Shown one piece after another: positions 1 to 9,647 of a DNA stretch of 64,000 bases. Both the position numbers and the translations under genes were made by a program. Numbering within the stretch: the stretch's first letter is position 1; the number at the start of each line of letters is the position of its first letter. The notes below the pieces were generated by a model, which was given only the letters and a program-made list of their open reading frames with translations, did no database searches and had not been told where the DNA came from. The DNA is from an unidentified eubacterium SCB49. GTDB taxonomy: Bacteria > Bacteroidota > Bacteroidia > Flavobacteriales > Flavobacteriaceae. The stretch covers positions 1-64,000 of the forward strand of contig ABCO01000002.1 of NCBI GenBank assembly GCA_000170815.1, written 5' to 3'.

Positions 1-3000
1 TCTGGTCTTGGCTCTACTCGTAACTCTAATATCTTAAAAGCAACACAACCTGTATTTGTATCTAAAACTCTTACATATACGTTTTGAGGGTTAACAGCTA
101 TAACTTCTCCAGTAACAGGATCTACCTCTACATTCATATGCTCATTGGCAGGAGAAATTGGATTCTCATTGGCTTGTGCATCTTCTTCTAATAGGAAGTA
201 CTGAACACTTAAGCCAGCTACACCTCCTGTAATCTCATCATTCTTTAAGGTAAGATCAAACACATAAATACCGTCATTCTCTTCTCCTAAATCATCACAA
301 ACTGTAAAAGGTGTTGGATCTATTATCGTAGGACCATCTACTACCTGAAGCTCAAAACTACCAATAGCATTACAGAAATTATCGCCATCGTTATTGTCTA
401 AACGATACCAAATTGTCTGTGGGTTTGATGTGTTTGTAAAGTTTTCTGGGTCTGAAATAACAGGAACTCCATCTATAGCATCCAATTCTGATAAATGATA
501 TGTCAATGTAAAGTCGTCTGGATCTTGATCACCATAAATAAGAAGATCTTGAGCTGTTAAATCAAATTCAGCTACACCATCACCGTCATCATCACAAGCG
601 ATTAAAGGCTCTAAATCTAATGGTATTTCTGGACTATCGATCACGATTAAGTCAAGCTCGATAATTGTAAAACAACCTGTACCGCCGTTAGCAAGATCAT
701 ATTCTACACGAACATATACGGTCTGCTGATATTGAATAAAATTTTCATAAGGCACATCTACAATAGGAAATATCTCGTTAAAAGCATCTTCATAAGACTC
801 ATAATAACTAACAATTAAATTTAATTCATTTCCTATAATCTCTGCATCCTTATCTGTCAAGGTAAAGAATCCAAAACCATCATTATTGTCATCACAAACA
901 ATCAACGGTGTTGGCTCTTCTGGAGATGGTGCGTTTTCTACTCGCAATTGCAATATAAACTCATCTTCTACACAACCTGTTGTTAAGTCTTCTGCTCTTA
1001 TATATACGTCTTGCGGATTACTTAACAAGTTTTCAAAAGCTGTTGGATCTGCAATGGCATTGGCATTATCATCTGTATCTAGTAACGCTTGTGTCTCAAA
1101 GAAAGTAACTAAGATGTTATTATCTCCTCCTGTGATCTCCGCTATTGTCTGTGTTAAGTCAAAAATCTCAATACCATCTGGTGGTGTACTTGTTTCGCAT
1201 AAAACAAGAGGCGCTGGCGTTGTAATTGCTGGCGCTTGGTTTACAAACAACTCTACCGTAGTCTGGCTAGAACAACCACTATCAATATCTGTAACAACTA
1301 TATAAATAATTTGAGGATTCCCTAATGCTGGCTGATTAGGATAAGCACCAGCGTTTACAATAGGATTAACACCACTATCTGCATTGGCTTGGTATTCAAA
1401 ATACTCTACGGTAAATAATGTCTCATCTACACCAGCTAATAGCTGCGCTTCAACAGAATATAAATCGAATATCTCTACTCCATCACCATTATCATCACAA
1501 AGAATAATTGGGTCTGGTTGTGTGATTTCTGGACTATCGCCTACTACTAATTCTAACAATGTTGTGTCATAACAACCTGTAGAAAGATCTGTTAATCTTA
1601 CATAAATAGTTTGATTGTATGCATTAATATTTAAATAAACCACATCATCTGGAATTGGGTTTAAACCACTAGCTGCTTCTCCTGGTGTTTCGTGATAGGT
1701 AACGTCTAAATTTCCTGAAGGATCTCCACAACGTATTTCACTTTCGGCTTCTTCTAATATAAACTCACCTATTCCGTCATTATCAACATCACAAAACACA
1801 AGTGGTTCTGGCTCGCATATGGTAGGTAATGGTACTAATACAAGTTCCATACTTTCTACGCCATAACACCCAGTAACATCATCTTCTATACGAACCCATA
1901 CTGTTTCACCTCCCATACTCTCATAAGGAATTACTAATGGGTTGGTCGCATTTTCGGCATCTAGCATATTTCCGAAGTAGGTAACACTTATCCCTACTCC
2001 GCCATTGATAATCTGATCATTTGCCTCATTTAAATCAAAATCTTCGATTCCATCACTTAAAAAATCACATTGCTCAAAAGCAAGTGGAACACTATATTCT
2101 GGCACAGTTCCTAACACCAAAAGAAAAGAACCTATGGTTTGACAACCAAGATTGTTTTCTACAACGGCATAAATCTCATTGTTTCCACTCGTATAAGCAT
2201 CTGGATTTGGAATTGGGTTCACTCCATTTTCTGCATCTGCAAGTGTGTCATAGTATGTTGTCGTCACATCGACCAAGCCATTTTCTATCTCATCATCTTT
2301 TGAAGTAAGATCAAAAACCTCTACAAAATCTTCATCATTATCGCATAAAAAATAATTTGGAATTGGATCTAAAATCTCTGGAGAATTATTCACCTGAATA
2401 TCCAATGTCACAATATTATGACAATCTGCATTATTCACATTTTGGACTCTAACAAATAGTGTCTGAAAACCAGCCATTGTATTTTGATACGCATTATCAG
2501 GATTGATAGGAGCGTTATTCATTTGCGCATCATCTAAACTCTCAAAATACAATACTTCTGCTTCAGGGTTTCCTGCTGTAACTTCTACATTTTTTGTAGT
2601 TAAATCAAAAATTGCAAAACCATCATTTGGCATTTCATCACAAAGCACATACGGAGTAGGCTGAGTCGCTGGTGGTGCCTGATATATGCCTAAATCAAAA
2701 CTATTGACTAAATAACACACCCCTATGTTTTGTGTACTATTTTCTATACGAACAAAGATCTCTTGACCTGGTGCAGGGGCATTATAAGGCACTGGCAAAG
2801 CATTTATATCTGCATTGGCCTCTGCTGCACTTTCATGATAGGTAATAATATAATCTGCTGCATTTTGACCGTTTAATACTTCAGTATCCTTTAAAAACGG
2901 TATGTTAACAAGCTCAAAACCATCGGCATTATCATCACAGAGTAATAAATCTGTGATAGGATCAAGTACTGCTACCGGTAAAAATTGAATCTCAAAAGAA

Positions 3001-4820
3001 GCAGTGTCATAACATTGCCCAGAATTATCGTCTATTCGAACATAAATAATCTCTGAAGTTCCCGTAATAGGATATGCTCCAGGAGTTCCTATTTCTGGAA
3101 CACCAGCATCTGCATCTGCTTGAGAGTTATGATAGGTAATTGTAAAATCTGCCGCATTTTGAGTACCAAGAACTACAGGGGTATTTTGTGTTAAATTAAA
3201 AACGCCTACACCTGTACCATCATCACAAATTAAAATATCATCTGGCTCATTTGCCGTAGGTGATGGTAATACGTCTATACAAACTTCTTGTGTGTGTTCA
3301 CAACCAAAATCATCTGTCACTCTATACGTGTAACAATGCTGTCCTACCGTTGTAGGCAATACCGAGGCATTATTACCCCCTACCGGTGTTAAGTCTGGAG
3401 ATGCATCCCAAGCCTCACTAGTAATTACAGGCTCAAAAGCGGCATCTGCAGGGATAATACCCGGATCAAAATTGACAAACCACGAAAAGATGTAGCCGTT
3501 ATCTAACCCTATATTATCTATAATCACAATAGTCCAGTCACCATTAAGTGGCACGCCTATAAAACCTGAAAAAGGCTCATCTGGCAGATAATCCCCTGCT
3601 TCAATGGATACACCACCCTCATTAGAGGTTGTAGTTACTGTATTTCCGTTAACAAGATTAGTAGTCCCTGTCGCTTCATTAAAACAGTAATCAAATCCAA
3701 CACCAGGATTTTGAAAATCATCAGAATTTGGTAAACCTAGGTTCGTGTTACCACCAGTACCACCATCAAACAACAACACTTCAGTCCCATCTGGAGCTCG
3801 CATAAAAACTTCTAAATCTCCTAAATATGAATGTTCCATATTTACACAAATCTCTAAAATATCACTTGCATTTTCCACGACAGCACCTACAGGAAAACAG
3901 TCTACAGTAATAGTACTATCATCATATATCCCGTCAGAATTAGGATTATTAGGGTCGTTAACATCTGGCAGTTCTACTATTTCTGCCACTGGTATCGTAC
4001 AATTTACCTCAAAGGGTACTGGCTCTACCGCTCCTGTTAAAATAACAGCATCTCCTAGACAAATAGGATCCATAGCAGCCCCTGTACCTGTAAAATCTGG
4101 CACCGTACCAACTTGAACTATAACACCAATATCATTTACACTCTCACAACCAAAAGCATCTGTAATAGTAAGGTCTACTTCATAATATCCTCCAGCGGCA
4201 AAGGTTTTCATTACCGATTGCCCCACTAAAGAAGTACCATCACTAAAAAACCATTCATAGACCGCACCAGCATCATTACCGTCAGAAAAAAGACCTGACC
4301 CATTAAAAGCAATTGGTTCACCTGGACATGCTAAAATAACTCCTTCTGCTGGATCTATTGGCGGTACAGAGCTATCAAAAACAGCATTTACAGATTGACA
4401 AGGAGGAGAACAACTAATCTCTGCTTCCCAGCCTGCCATGGTTAGTGAATTATTTGAAAAAAACGCAAATGTTAAACAACCACCATCAATAGCTAAATCA
4501 CCTAGAATATTACCTGGACTATTAGTACCAGAATAAGACCCAATCTCAAAAGCAGGAAGGTTATTAGCACCTTCATAAACCGTTAAAACATCTTCGTTAA
4601 GTTGTGTTTCAAAAAAAGTAAAATTTACTCGCGATACTTCACCAGGAGCATCAGGGCAAATTGTAAAAATAATTCCTTGATTACTACCATAATTACCTGC
4701 AGAACCACCCGTATCAACAAAGGTCCCGACACAAGTATTAACAGTAGTATTCATAATTGGTACTTCTTGTGCAAAAATTACACAGGGAAGTAAGAATAGT
4801 ATATATAAAAGCTTTTTCAT
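1..4820 (-). CDS. Giant secreted repeat protein (CUB-like, PKD, P-domain, about 11 tandem repeats), C-terminus off the window
   Basis: The reading frame is open from an ATG at 4820 to the window edge, giving the first 1606 residues. A signal peptide (MKKLLYILFLLPCVIFA-Q) is followed by a Cys-bearing CUB-like stretch (residues about 27-120), a PKD-like domain (about 147-237) and a proprotein-convertase P-like domain (about 270-447). From about residue 523 there are roughly eleven repeats of about 98 residues. Each opens with a Cys-Asp-Asp acidic loop (CDDxxDG type), has a FDLT strand, a YYES/YHES strand, NPI, a VYVRV strand, and a Gly-Cys near its end. This repeat architecture is known from flavobacterial proteins exported by type IX secretion. 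The sorting domain itself would lie outside the window, so that route is inferred. It starts 10 bases after a small exported protein and is probably co-transcribed with it. Role likely adhesion or gliding surface; not proven here. Confidence 0.88.
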   Translation of the reverse strand, partial: MKKLLYILFLLPCVIFAQEVPIMNTTVNTCVGTFVDTGGSAGNYGSNQGIIFTICPDAPGEVSRVNFTFFETQLNEDVLTVYEGANNLPAFEIGSYSGTNSPGNILGDLAIDGGCLTFAFFSNNSLTMAGWEAEISCSPPCQSVNAVFDSSVPPIDPAEGVILACPGEPIAFNGSGLFSDGNDAGAVYEWFFSDGTSLVGQSVMKTFAAGGYYEVDLTITDAFGCESVNDIGVIVQVGTVPDFTGTGAAMDPICLGDAVILTGAVEPVPFEVNCTIPVAEIVELPDVNDPNNPNSDGIYDDSTITVDCFPVGAVVENASDILEICVNMEHSYLGDLEVFMRAPDGTEVLLFDGGTGGNTNLGLPNSDDFQNPGVGFDYCFNEATGTTNLVNGNTVTTTSNEGGVSIEAGDYLPDEPFSGFIGVPLNGDWTIVIIDNIGLDNGYIFSWFVNFDPGIIPADAAFEPVITSEAWDASPDLTPVGGNNASVLPTTVGQHCYTYRVTDDFGCEHTQEVCIDVLPSPTANEPDDILICDDGTGVGVFNLTQNTPVVLGTQNAADFTITYHNSQADADAGVPEIGTPGAYPITGTSEIIYVRIDDNSGQCYDTASFEIQFLPVAVLDPITDLLLCDDNADGFELVNIPFLKDTEVLNGQNAADYIITYHESAAEANADINALPVPYNAPAPGQEIFVRIENSTQNIGVCYLVNSFDLGIYQAPPATQPTPYVLCDEMPNDGFAIFDLTTKNVEVTAGNPEAEVLYFESLDDAQMNNAPINPDNAYQNTMAGFQTLFVRVQNVNNADCHNIVTLDIQVNNSPEILDPIPNYFLCDNDEDFVEVFDLTSKDDEIENGLVDVTTTYYDTLADAENGVNPIPNPDAYTSGNNEIYAVVENNLGCQTIGSFLLVLGTVPEYSVPLAFEQCDFLSDGIEDFDLNEANDQIINGGVGISVTYFGNMLDAENATNPLVIPYESMGGETVWVRIEDDVTGCYGVESMELVLVPLPTICEPEPLVFCDVDNDGIGEFILEEAESEIRCGDPSGNLDVTYHETPGEAASGLNPIPDDVVYLNINAYNQTIYVRLTDLSTGCYDTTLLELVVGDSPEITQPDPIILCDDNGDGVEIFDLYSVEAQLLAGVDETLFTVEYFEYQANADSGVNPIVNAGAYPNQPALGNPQIIYIVVTDIDSGCSSQTTVELFVNQAPAITTPAPLVLCETSTPPDGIEIFDLTQTIAEITGGDNNILVTFFETQALLDTDDNANAIADPTAFENLLSNPQDVYIRAEDLTTGCVEDEFILQLRVENAPSPEEPTPLIVCDDNNDGFGFFTLTDKDAEIIGNELNLIVSYYESYEDAFNEIFPIVDVPYENFIQYQQTVYVRVEYDLANGGTGCFTIIELDLIVIDSPEIPLDLEPLIACDDDGDGVAEFDLTAQDLLIYGDQDPDDFTLTYHLSELDAIDGVPVISDPENFTNTSNPQTIWYRLDNNDGDNFCNAIGSFELQVVDGPTIIDPTPFTVCDDLGEENDGIYVFDLTLKNDEITGGVAGLSVQYFLLEEDAQANENPISPANEHMNVEVDPVTGEVIAVNPQNVYVRVLDTNTGCVAFKILELRVEPRP

Positions 4821-4830
4821 ATTTAAATTT

Positions 4831-5259
4831 TTACTGCTGAGTAATTGATTGAGGATAAATAACCATCACTGTGTTTGTATTTCCTAACACAAAGATCTGC
4901 GTAGCTCTCGTATGATAATCAAAATAATATTTTAAAGGATTAAATGAATTTATATCAAATTCAGTATCGCGCTGCAAACCTTTATTGTAAACTGTATTTA
5001 AAGGTACCGAAGTTAAATTATCAAAGCCCTTTGCTTCAATTGTAGCAGCATCATAGGTTGTAAAATGTATTCTATTTTCATACATTTTTTTTAACTTTTT
5101 AAAATGAGTACTTTCAGGAGAATAGTAAGTAGCTCCTTCTCCAGTAAAGACTTCATTAAAATATTGGTCAAACTTTTCTGCAGGCGGTTGCTGTATTTGA
5201 GCATACACCATCGGGGATAACAGCAATAGAAATATTGCTGTAGTAATTATATTTTTCAT
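4831..5259 (-). CDS. Small exported protein, unknown function
   Basis: 142 residues with a clear signal peptide (hydrophobic core, then a likely cleavage after VYAQ) and a mature part of about 120 residues rich in Tyr, Phe and Asn. No cysteine and no second membrane segment, so it is probably periplasmic or surface exposed. I do not recognise a named family. Its stop codon lies 10 bases before the ATG of the giant repeat protein on the same strand, so the two are very likely translated from one mRNA. That context suggests a helper or partner of the adhesin, but the sequence shows no motif that tells what it does. Confidence 0.75.
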   Translation of the reverse strand: MKNIITTAIFLLLLSPMVYAQIQQPPAEKFDQYFNEVFTGEGATYYSPESTHFKKLKKMYENRIHFTTYDAATIEAKGFDNLTSVPLNTVYNKGLQRDTEFDINSFNPLKYYFDYHTRATQIFVLGNTNTVMVIYPQSITQQ

Positions 5260-5368
5260 AGCGTTGAAAATTAATTTGTCGGGGAAATTAAGAAAATTTT
5301 ATGATATATCGGCGGATTTACCTTAAATAAATGTCTTCCCGTTCTTTAAAAACGTTATATCGATTGAC

Positions 5369-5376
5369 TATCTTTG
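5369..5376 (+). promoter_or_regulatory. Promoter -7 box of folE (TATCTTTG)
   Basis: TATCTTTG is a perfect match to the Bacteroidetes -7 consensus TAnnTTTG. It lies 33 bases before the ATG at 5409 and inside the longer upstream reading frame, so it decides the folE start. Confidence 0.6.
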
Positions 5377-5408
5377 CATTTCGCATTTTTAAACTGAAAA
5401 ATGACGCA

Positions 5409-6086
5409 ATGGATTTAGAAAAAGAATTAGAAAATATTGAAGCTATTGGTGATGCACACGTTGCCACCTCTGGTGATACTCCGCTACGCAGTGATGCTTT
5501 TGAACTTAGCGACGAAGAAAAAATTAACAGTATAAAGTCAGATGTACAAAACATTATGCAAACACTAGGTTTAGACCTCACAGACGACAGTCTAAAAGGC
5601 ACACCTAATAGAGTTGCAAAAATGTTTGTTAAAGAGATTTTTGGAGGCTTACACCCAGACAGAAAACCAAAAGCATCTACTTTTGACAATAAGTACAAGT
5701 ACAACGAAATGTTGGTCGAAAAAAACATTACTTTGTATTCTACCTGCGAACACCATTTACTCCCTATCGTTGGGAGAGCCCACATCGCCTACATATCTAA
5801 AGGAACGGTAGTTGGACTTTCTAAAATGAATCGCATTGTAGATTATTATGCAAAAAGACCTCAAGTACAAGAGCGACTTACAATGCAAATAGTAAAAGAA
5901 CTCCAAGAAGTTTTAGGAACAGACGATGTTGCCTGTGTCATTGACGCAAAACACCTATGCGTAAATTCTAGAGGGATTAGAGATATTGATAGCAGTACTG
6001 TAACTAGCGAATTTTGTGGTGCATTTAAAAGCCCAGACGTAAGAAGAGAGTTTTTAGAATACATCAAACTAGAAACAACATACTAA
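5409..6086 (+). CDS. folE: GTP cyclohydrolase I
   Basis: Converts GTP to 7,8-dihydroneopterin triphosphate, the first step of tetrahydrofolate/pterin synthesis and, in many bacteria, of queuosine precursor synthesis; queE lies further along in this window. The 225-residue protein carries the catalytic Cys-Glu-His-His-Leu-Leu-Pro block at 113-119. Zinc ligands are Cys113, His116 and Cys184, spaced as in the Escherichia coli enzyme. A longer frame opens at 5331, but a promoter box sits inside its first 26 codons and the extra residues are not family-like, so the ATG at 5409 is preferred. The gene appears monocistronic: REP-like repeats follow it. Confidence 0.96.
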   Translation: MDLEKELENIEAIGDAHVATSGDTPLRSDAFELSDEEKINSIKSDVQNIMQTLGLDLTDDSLKGTPNRVAKMFVKEIFGGLHPDRKPKASTFDNKYKYNEMLVEKNITLYSTCEHHLLPIVGRAHIAYISKGTVVGLSKMNRIVDYYAKRPQVQERLTMQIVKELQEVLGTDDVACVIDAKHLCVNSRGIRDIDSSTVTSEFCGAFKSPDVRREFLEYIKLETTY

Positions 6087-6093
6087 AATAAAC

Positions 6094-6275
6094 TGTCAGA
6101 TTAAGCGCAGTCGAAATCAAACAAATAGCCTGAATATTAAAATTTAAGCTATTTCAGATTGGAAAATCTGTTATTTAATGGTCTTCGACTGCGCTCAGAC
6201 TGACAACGGTTTTGAGTCTTCGAATACGTTTAGACTGACAACAGCTCTGAGTCTTAGACTGCGCTCAGACTGACA
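6094..6275. repeat. REP-like repeat cluster, four copies
   Basis: The space between folE and cysS holds one copy in one orientation (6094-6117) and three in the other (6181-6205, 6216-6240 degenerate, 6251-6275). The core is GACTGCGCTCAGACTGACA. The opposed copies could pair over about 20 bases. The same element recurs at 14200-14224 and many times at 38.2-39.0 kb. It has no coding content. Confidence 0.8.
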
Positions 6276-6335
6276 TAGGAATACAACAAGCAGACTACTA
6301 ATTACTTTTTTACTGAAAAACTAATTATAAACAAA

Positions 6336-7817
6336 ATGGCACTATACAAAGAACAACAAGTACACATTTACAATTCGCTTACAAAGGCGAAAGAAGTTTT
6401 TACTCCTATTAACGAAGGCGCTGTCGGACTTTATGTTTGCGGACCAACCGTTTATAGCAATGTACACTTAGGTAACTGTCGTACTTTTTTATCTTTCGAT
6501 TTAGTGTTTAGGTACTTAAAACATCTTGACTACAAGGTACGCTACGTACGCAACATTACAGATGCTGGCCATCTTGAAAACGATGGAGAAAGCGGTGATG
6601 ATCCTATTGCTAAAAAAGCGCGTTTAGAAAACATAGAACCTATGGAAGTGGTACAAAAATATACCGTAGACTTCCATGACACTATGGCAAAATTTAACGC
6701 CTTTCCTCCTAGTATCGAACCTACCGCTACTGGTCACATTATTGAACAAATAGAAATTGTTCAAGACATCATAAAAAAAGGCTACGGATACGAGAAAAAT
6801 GGCTCTGTTTATTTTGATGTTACAAAATTTAACGAAGATCACGACTATGGAAAATTGAGCGGTAGAAATCTTGAAGATATGGTTTCTAATTCTCGTGAAC
6901 TTGCAGGACAATCTGAAAAGAAAAATCCGCAAGATTTTGCTCTTTGGAAAAAAGCAGAACCGAAACACATTATGCGCTGGCCTTCACCTTGGAGTGATGG
7001 TTTTCCAGGATGGCACTTAGAATGTACTGCCATGAGCACCAAATATTTAGGGAATAAATTTGACATTCACGGAGGCGGAATGGACTTAAAATTTCCGCAC
7101 CACGAATGTGAAATTGCACAAGCAGAAGCCTGCAATAACGAGTCGCCAGTAAATGTTTGGATGCACGCAAATATGCTGACATTAAACGGTAAAAAGATGT
7201 CAAAATCTACCGGAAATAACATCTTGCCAAGCGAGTTAATTAGTGGTAATAATGATATTTTAAACAAAGCATTTCCTGCAACAGTCGCTAAATTCTTTAT
7301 GTACCAAGCACATTACAGAAGTATTTTAGATTTTAGTAACGAAGCATTAGAAGCCTCAGAAAAAGGCTACAATAGGTTAATGGAAAGCTATCGCAATATT
7401 GACGCTTTACCTGTTAGCGAAATGACAAGCATGAATGTTTCTACTTGGAAACAATCTTGCTACGATGCCATGAATGACGATTTTAATAGTCCTATTTTAA
7501 TCGCTCAATTATTTGAGGCGACCAAGTTTATAAATGGCGTTAAAGATGGCAATGAAAAGCTTAGCGAAACTGACAAAGCATTACTAAAAAGTACAATGCA
7601 CGCCTTTATTTTTGATGTATTAGGACTAGAAGACGTTTCTATGGAAGGTAGCGGAGATAGTAGCAAACTAGAAGGCGCTATGAATTTACTGATCCAATTA
7701 AGAAACGAAGCACGTGCTAATAAAGATTGGGCAAAGAGTGATGAAATTCGCGACCAATTACAAGAAATAGGCATTCAATTAAAAGACGGAAAAGACGGGA
7801 CTACTTTTAGTATTTAA
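6336..7817 (+). CDS. cysS: Cysteinyl-tRNA synthetase
   Basis: Class I aminoacyl-tRNA synthetase charging tRNA-Cys. The 493-residue length is normal for the family. The HIGH signature appears as HLGN at 44-47, and the zinc ligand Cys35 stands in the YVCGPTVY block. The KMSKS loop is present near residue 286 (KKMSKSTGN). The C-terminal anticodon-binding domain is complete and ends in a charged helix. yidD follows after 44 bases on the same strand, so the two may share a transcript. Upstream is the REP-like cluster. Confidence 0.97.
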   Translation: MALYKEQQVHIYNSLTKAKEVFTPINEGAVGLYVCGPTVYSNVHLGNCRTFLSFDLVFRYLKHLDYKVRYVRNITDAGHLENDGESGDDPIAKKARLENIEPMEVVQKYTVDFHDTMAKFNAFPPSIEPTATGHIIEQIEIVQDIIKKGYGYEKNGSVYFDVTKFNEDHDYGKLSGRNLEDMVSNSRELAGQSEKKNPQDFALWKKAEPKHIMRWPSPWSDGFPGWHLECTAMSTKYLGNKFDIHGGGMDLKFPHHECEIAQAEACNNESPVNVWMHANMLTLNGKKMSKSTGNNILPSELISGNNDILNKAFPATVAKFFMYQAHYRSILDFSNEALEASEKGYNRLMESYRNIDALPVSEMTSMNVSTWKQSCYDAMNDDFNSPILIAQLFEATKFINGVKDGNEKLSETDKALLKSTMHAFIFDVLGLEDVSMEGSGDSSKLEGAMNLLIQLRNEARANKDWAKSDEIRDQLQEIGIQLKDGKDGTTFSI

Positions 7818-7861
7818 TAACAACAAACTGAAAGACCGCAATAAAACAATAATTTAAGCTT

Positions 7862-8107
7862 TTGACATTCTTAAAAAAAATACTGATTGCTCCTTTTATC
7901 TTTTTAATAAGAGTATATCAACATGTTTTATCGCCATTAATACCACCCACGTGCCGCTACACCCCTACCTGTTCGCATTATACTGTAGAAGCACTACAAA
8001 CACACGGACTAATTAAAGGAGGTTGGCTTGGTATTAAAAGAATAGCAAGTTGCAATCCCTGGGGAGGTCACGGCCACGACCCTGTTCCGCCCAAAAAAGA
8101 ATCCTAA
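7862..8107 (+). CDS. yidD: Membrane protein insertion efficiency factor YidD
   Basis: Small protein (81 residues) that assists YidC-dependent insertion of inner-membrane proteins. It has an N-terminal amphipathic/hydrophobic helix (residues 4-25), then the diagnostic [14 protein letters not shown] block at 31-44, GGWLGIKR, and the [13 protein letters not shown] tail at 64-76. There is no in-frame ATG, so TTG at 7862 is the likely start. It follows cysS by 44 bases. In many bacteria yidD sits with rpmH-rnpA-yidC; here it is apart from them. Confidence 0.93.
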   Translation: MTFLKKILIAPFIFLIRVYQHVLSPLIPPTCRYTPTCSHYTVEALQTHGLIKGGWLGIKRIASCNPWGGHGHDPVPPKKES

Positions 8108-8173
8108 TTTTTATTTTTTTTAATCACTTTAAGTTTCAAACATAGAAGTGTACAAAAAAAGTAACATCACAAG

Positions 8174-8215
8174 TTCGATTTCAAGTTCGATTTCGACATC
8201 AATTTAGTACCTTTA
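8174..8215 (+). promoter_or_regulatory. lgt promoter with two upstream TTCGATTTC repeats
   Basis: TTCGATTTC occurs at 8174-8182 and again at 8186-8194. A -7-like box TACCTTTA lies at 8208-8215, 22 bases before the lgt ATG. The same nonamer stands upstream of the queE promoter box. Confidence 0.4.
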
Positions 8216-8237
8216 AACCTTAAATATTACTACACAT

Positions 8238-9068
8238 ATGTATTTTTCAAGTTTTGTCTGGGACCCAAGTAAAGGGATCGACTTAGGTTTTTTTATGGTT
8301 CGTTATTACAGCCTTATGTTTGTAATAGCCTTTACCTTAGGCTGGTTTATCACAAAAAAAATATTTGCAAGAGAGAAAATTTCTCATGAAAAACTAGACA
8401 GCCTTTTTATTTACATGGTGCTCGCTATTTTAATAGGAGCCAGAATGGGACACGTAATTTTTTACCAACCAGAACTTATTAGTCAAGATTTCTTTTCTGT
8501 ATTTCTACCTTTTAGCTTTGTACCTGAGTTTGAATACACCGGTTTTCAAGGACTTGCAAGTCATGGTGCTGCAATTGGTGTTATCATCGCTATGTTTATT
8601 TATAGTAAAAAGGTATTAAAAAAACCTGTATTATGGATTTTAGATCGTGTGGTTATTGCCGTAGCCTCTGGAGCCATATTTGTACGTTTGGGTAATTTTA
8701 TTAATTCTGAAATAATAGGAAAAGCGACAGGTACCGATTTTGGAGTTGTATTTGTACAACTAGGAGAAGATTTTGCAAGACACCCTGCACAACTCTATGA
8801 ATCTTTTGGGTATGTTTTTGTCTTTTTAATTTTATGGTTTATTTATTGGAAAACAGACAAACGCCACTATTTAGGTTTTCTTTTTGGATCTTTTTTAGTT
8901 TTACTTTGGCTCGTACGCTTTTTTGTAGAGTTTATAAAAGAAGCACAAGTAGATGACCGTGCAGACTGGTTATTAAACACAGGACAGTGGTTAAGTATTC
9001 CTTTTATACTATTTGGTATTTACATGGTAGTTGCTTCGTCAAAAAAGAAATACAGCGCTGAAGATTAA
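8238..9068 (+). CDS. lgt: Prolipoprotein diacylglyceryl transferase
   Basis: Inner-membrane enzyme moving a diacylglyceryl group from phosphatidylglycerol to the lipobox Cys of prolipoproteins. The 276-residue protein has about seven hydrophobic segments. It carries the family signature around residues 149-158 (VRLGNFINSE, equivalent to GRxGNFxNxE), and the HPAQLYES block follows near residue 180. Its substrates in this window include several lipobox proteins, one of them (DUF192) starting 24 bases downstream in the same orientation. Start at 8238 fits the promoter box 22 bases before it. Confidence 0.96.
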   Translation: MYFSSFVWDPSKGIDLGFFMVRYYSLMFVIAFTLGWFITKKIFAREKISHEKLDSLFIYMVLAILIGARMGHVIFYQPELISQDFFSVFLPFSFVPEFEYTGFQGLASHGAAIGVIIAMFIYSKKVLKKPVLWILDRVVIAVASGAIFVRLGNFINSEIIGKATGTDFGVVFVQLGEDFARHPAQLYESFGYVFVFLILWFIYWKTDKRHYLGFLFGSFLVLLWLVRFFVEFIKEAQVDDRADWLLNTGQWLSIPFILFGIYMVVASSKKKYSAED

Positions 9069-9092
9069 ACCAACAGTTTTAAAACAATACTT

Positions 9093-9593
9093 ATGAAAAA
9101 AATGAAAAACACGTTCTTAGTTCTTTTATCGTTTGCCTTTGTTTTAAATCTAATGTCTTGTAAAGAAAATAAGACCCCTAACAAAGTACTTACGCAAGAA
9201 ATCGCTTTTACAAAAGACGGAACTTTAAACGTTTACAAAAAAGACTCAGACTCAATATCCAGCACTTTTAACATAGAAACTGCAGAAGGAGACTATGAGA
9301 CTCAAACAGGTTTAATGTACCGCAAAAGTTTGCCTCAAGACGCAGGAATGTTATTCCTTTTTGACACATCGCAACCACGTTCTTTTTACATGAAGAATAC
9401 AGAGATTTCGCTAGATATTTTATACATCAACGAACAGAAAGTGATTGAAAAAATCTACAGGAACGCAAAACCTATGGACCCCTCTTCTCTTTCTTCTGGA
9501 ACACCTATAAAATACGTATTAGAACTTAACGGAGGTGTTAGCGCTCGTCTTGACATTCTTGAAGGAGATCGTGTAACCTGGAAACTCAACTAA
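9093..9593 (+). CDS. DUF192 family lipoprotein
   Basis: 166 residues with a lipoprotein signal (LNLMSC, lipid-attachment Cys near residue 23) and a C-terminal DUF192 domain. Family features seen are GLMYRKSLPQDAGMLFLF, the PRSFYMKNTEISLDILYI strand and the final GGVSARLDILEGD. DUF192 proteins are small beta-rich proteins with no settled biochemical role. It begins 24 bases after lgt and is likely co-transcribed with it. Predicted location is the periplasmic face of the inner or outer membrane. Confidence 0.88.
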   Translation: MKKMKNTFLVLLSFAFVLNLMSCKENKTPNKVLTQEIAFTKDGTLNVYKKDSDSISSTFNIETAEGDYETQTGLMYRKSLPQDAGMLFLFDTSQPRSFYMKNTEISLDILYINEQKVIEKIYRNAKPMDPSSLSSGTPIKYVLELNGGVSARLDILEGDRVTWKLN

Positions 9594-9647
9594 TAAAAAA
9601 CAAGCATTTTCTGTAGTAATAAAAATCATTTCTGAAATTTTAATGCA

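Noticed and set aside
886..4793. Several plus-strand frames of 60-139 residues
   Set aside because: They are antisense to the long repeat protein, are rich in Ser/Thr/Asn with no domain, and recur at the repeat period. They are shadows of the minus-strand gene.
6624..7267. Minus-strand frames opposite cysS
   Set aside because: They mirror the conserved synthetase codons and have no motif.
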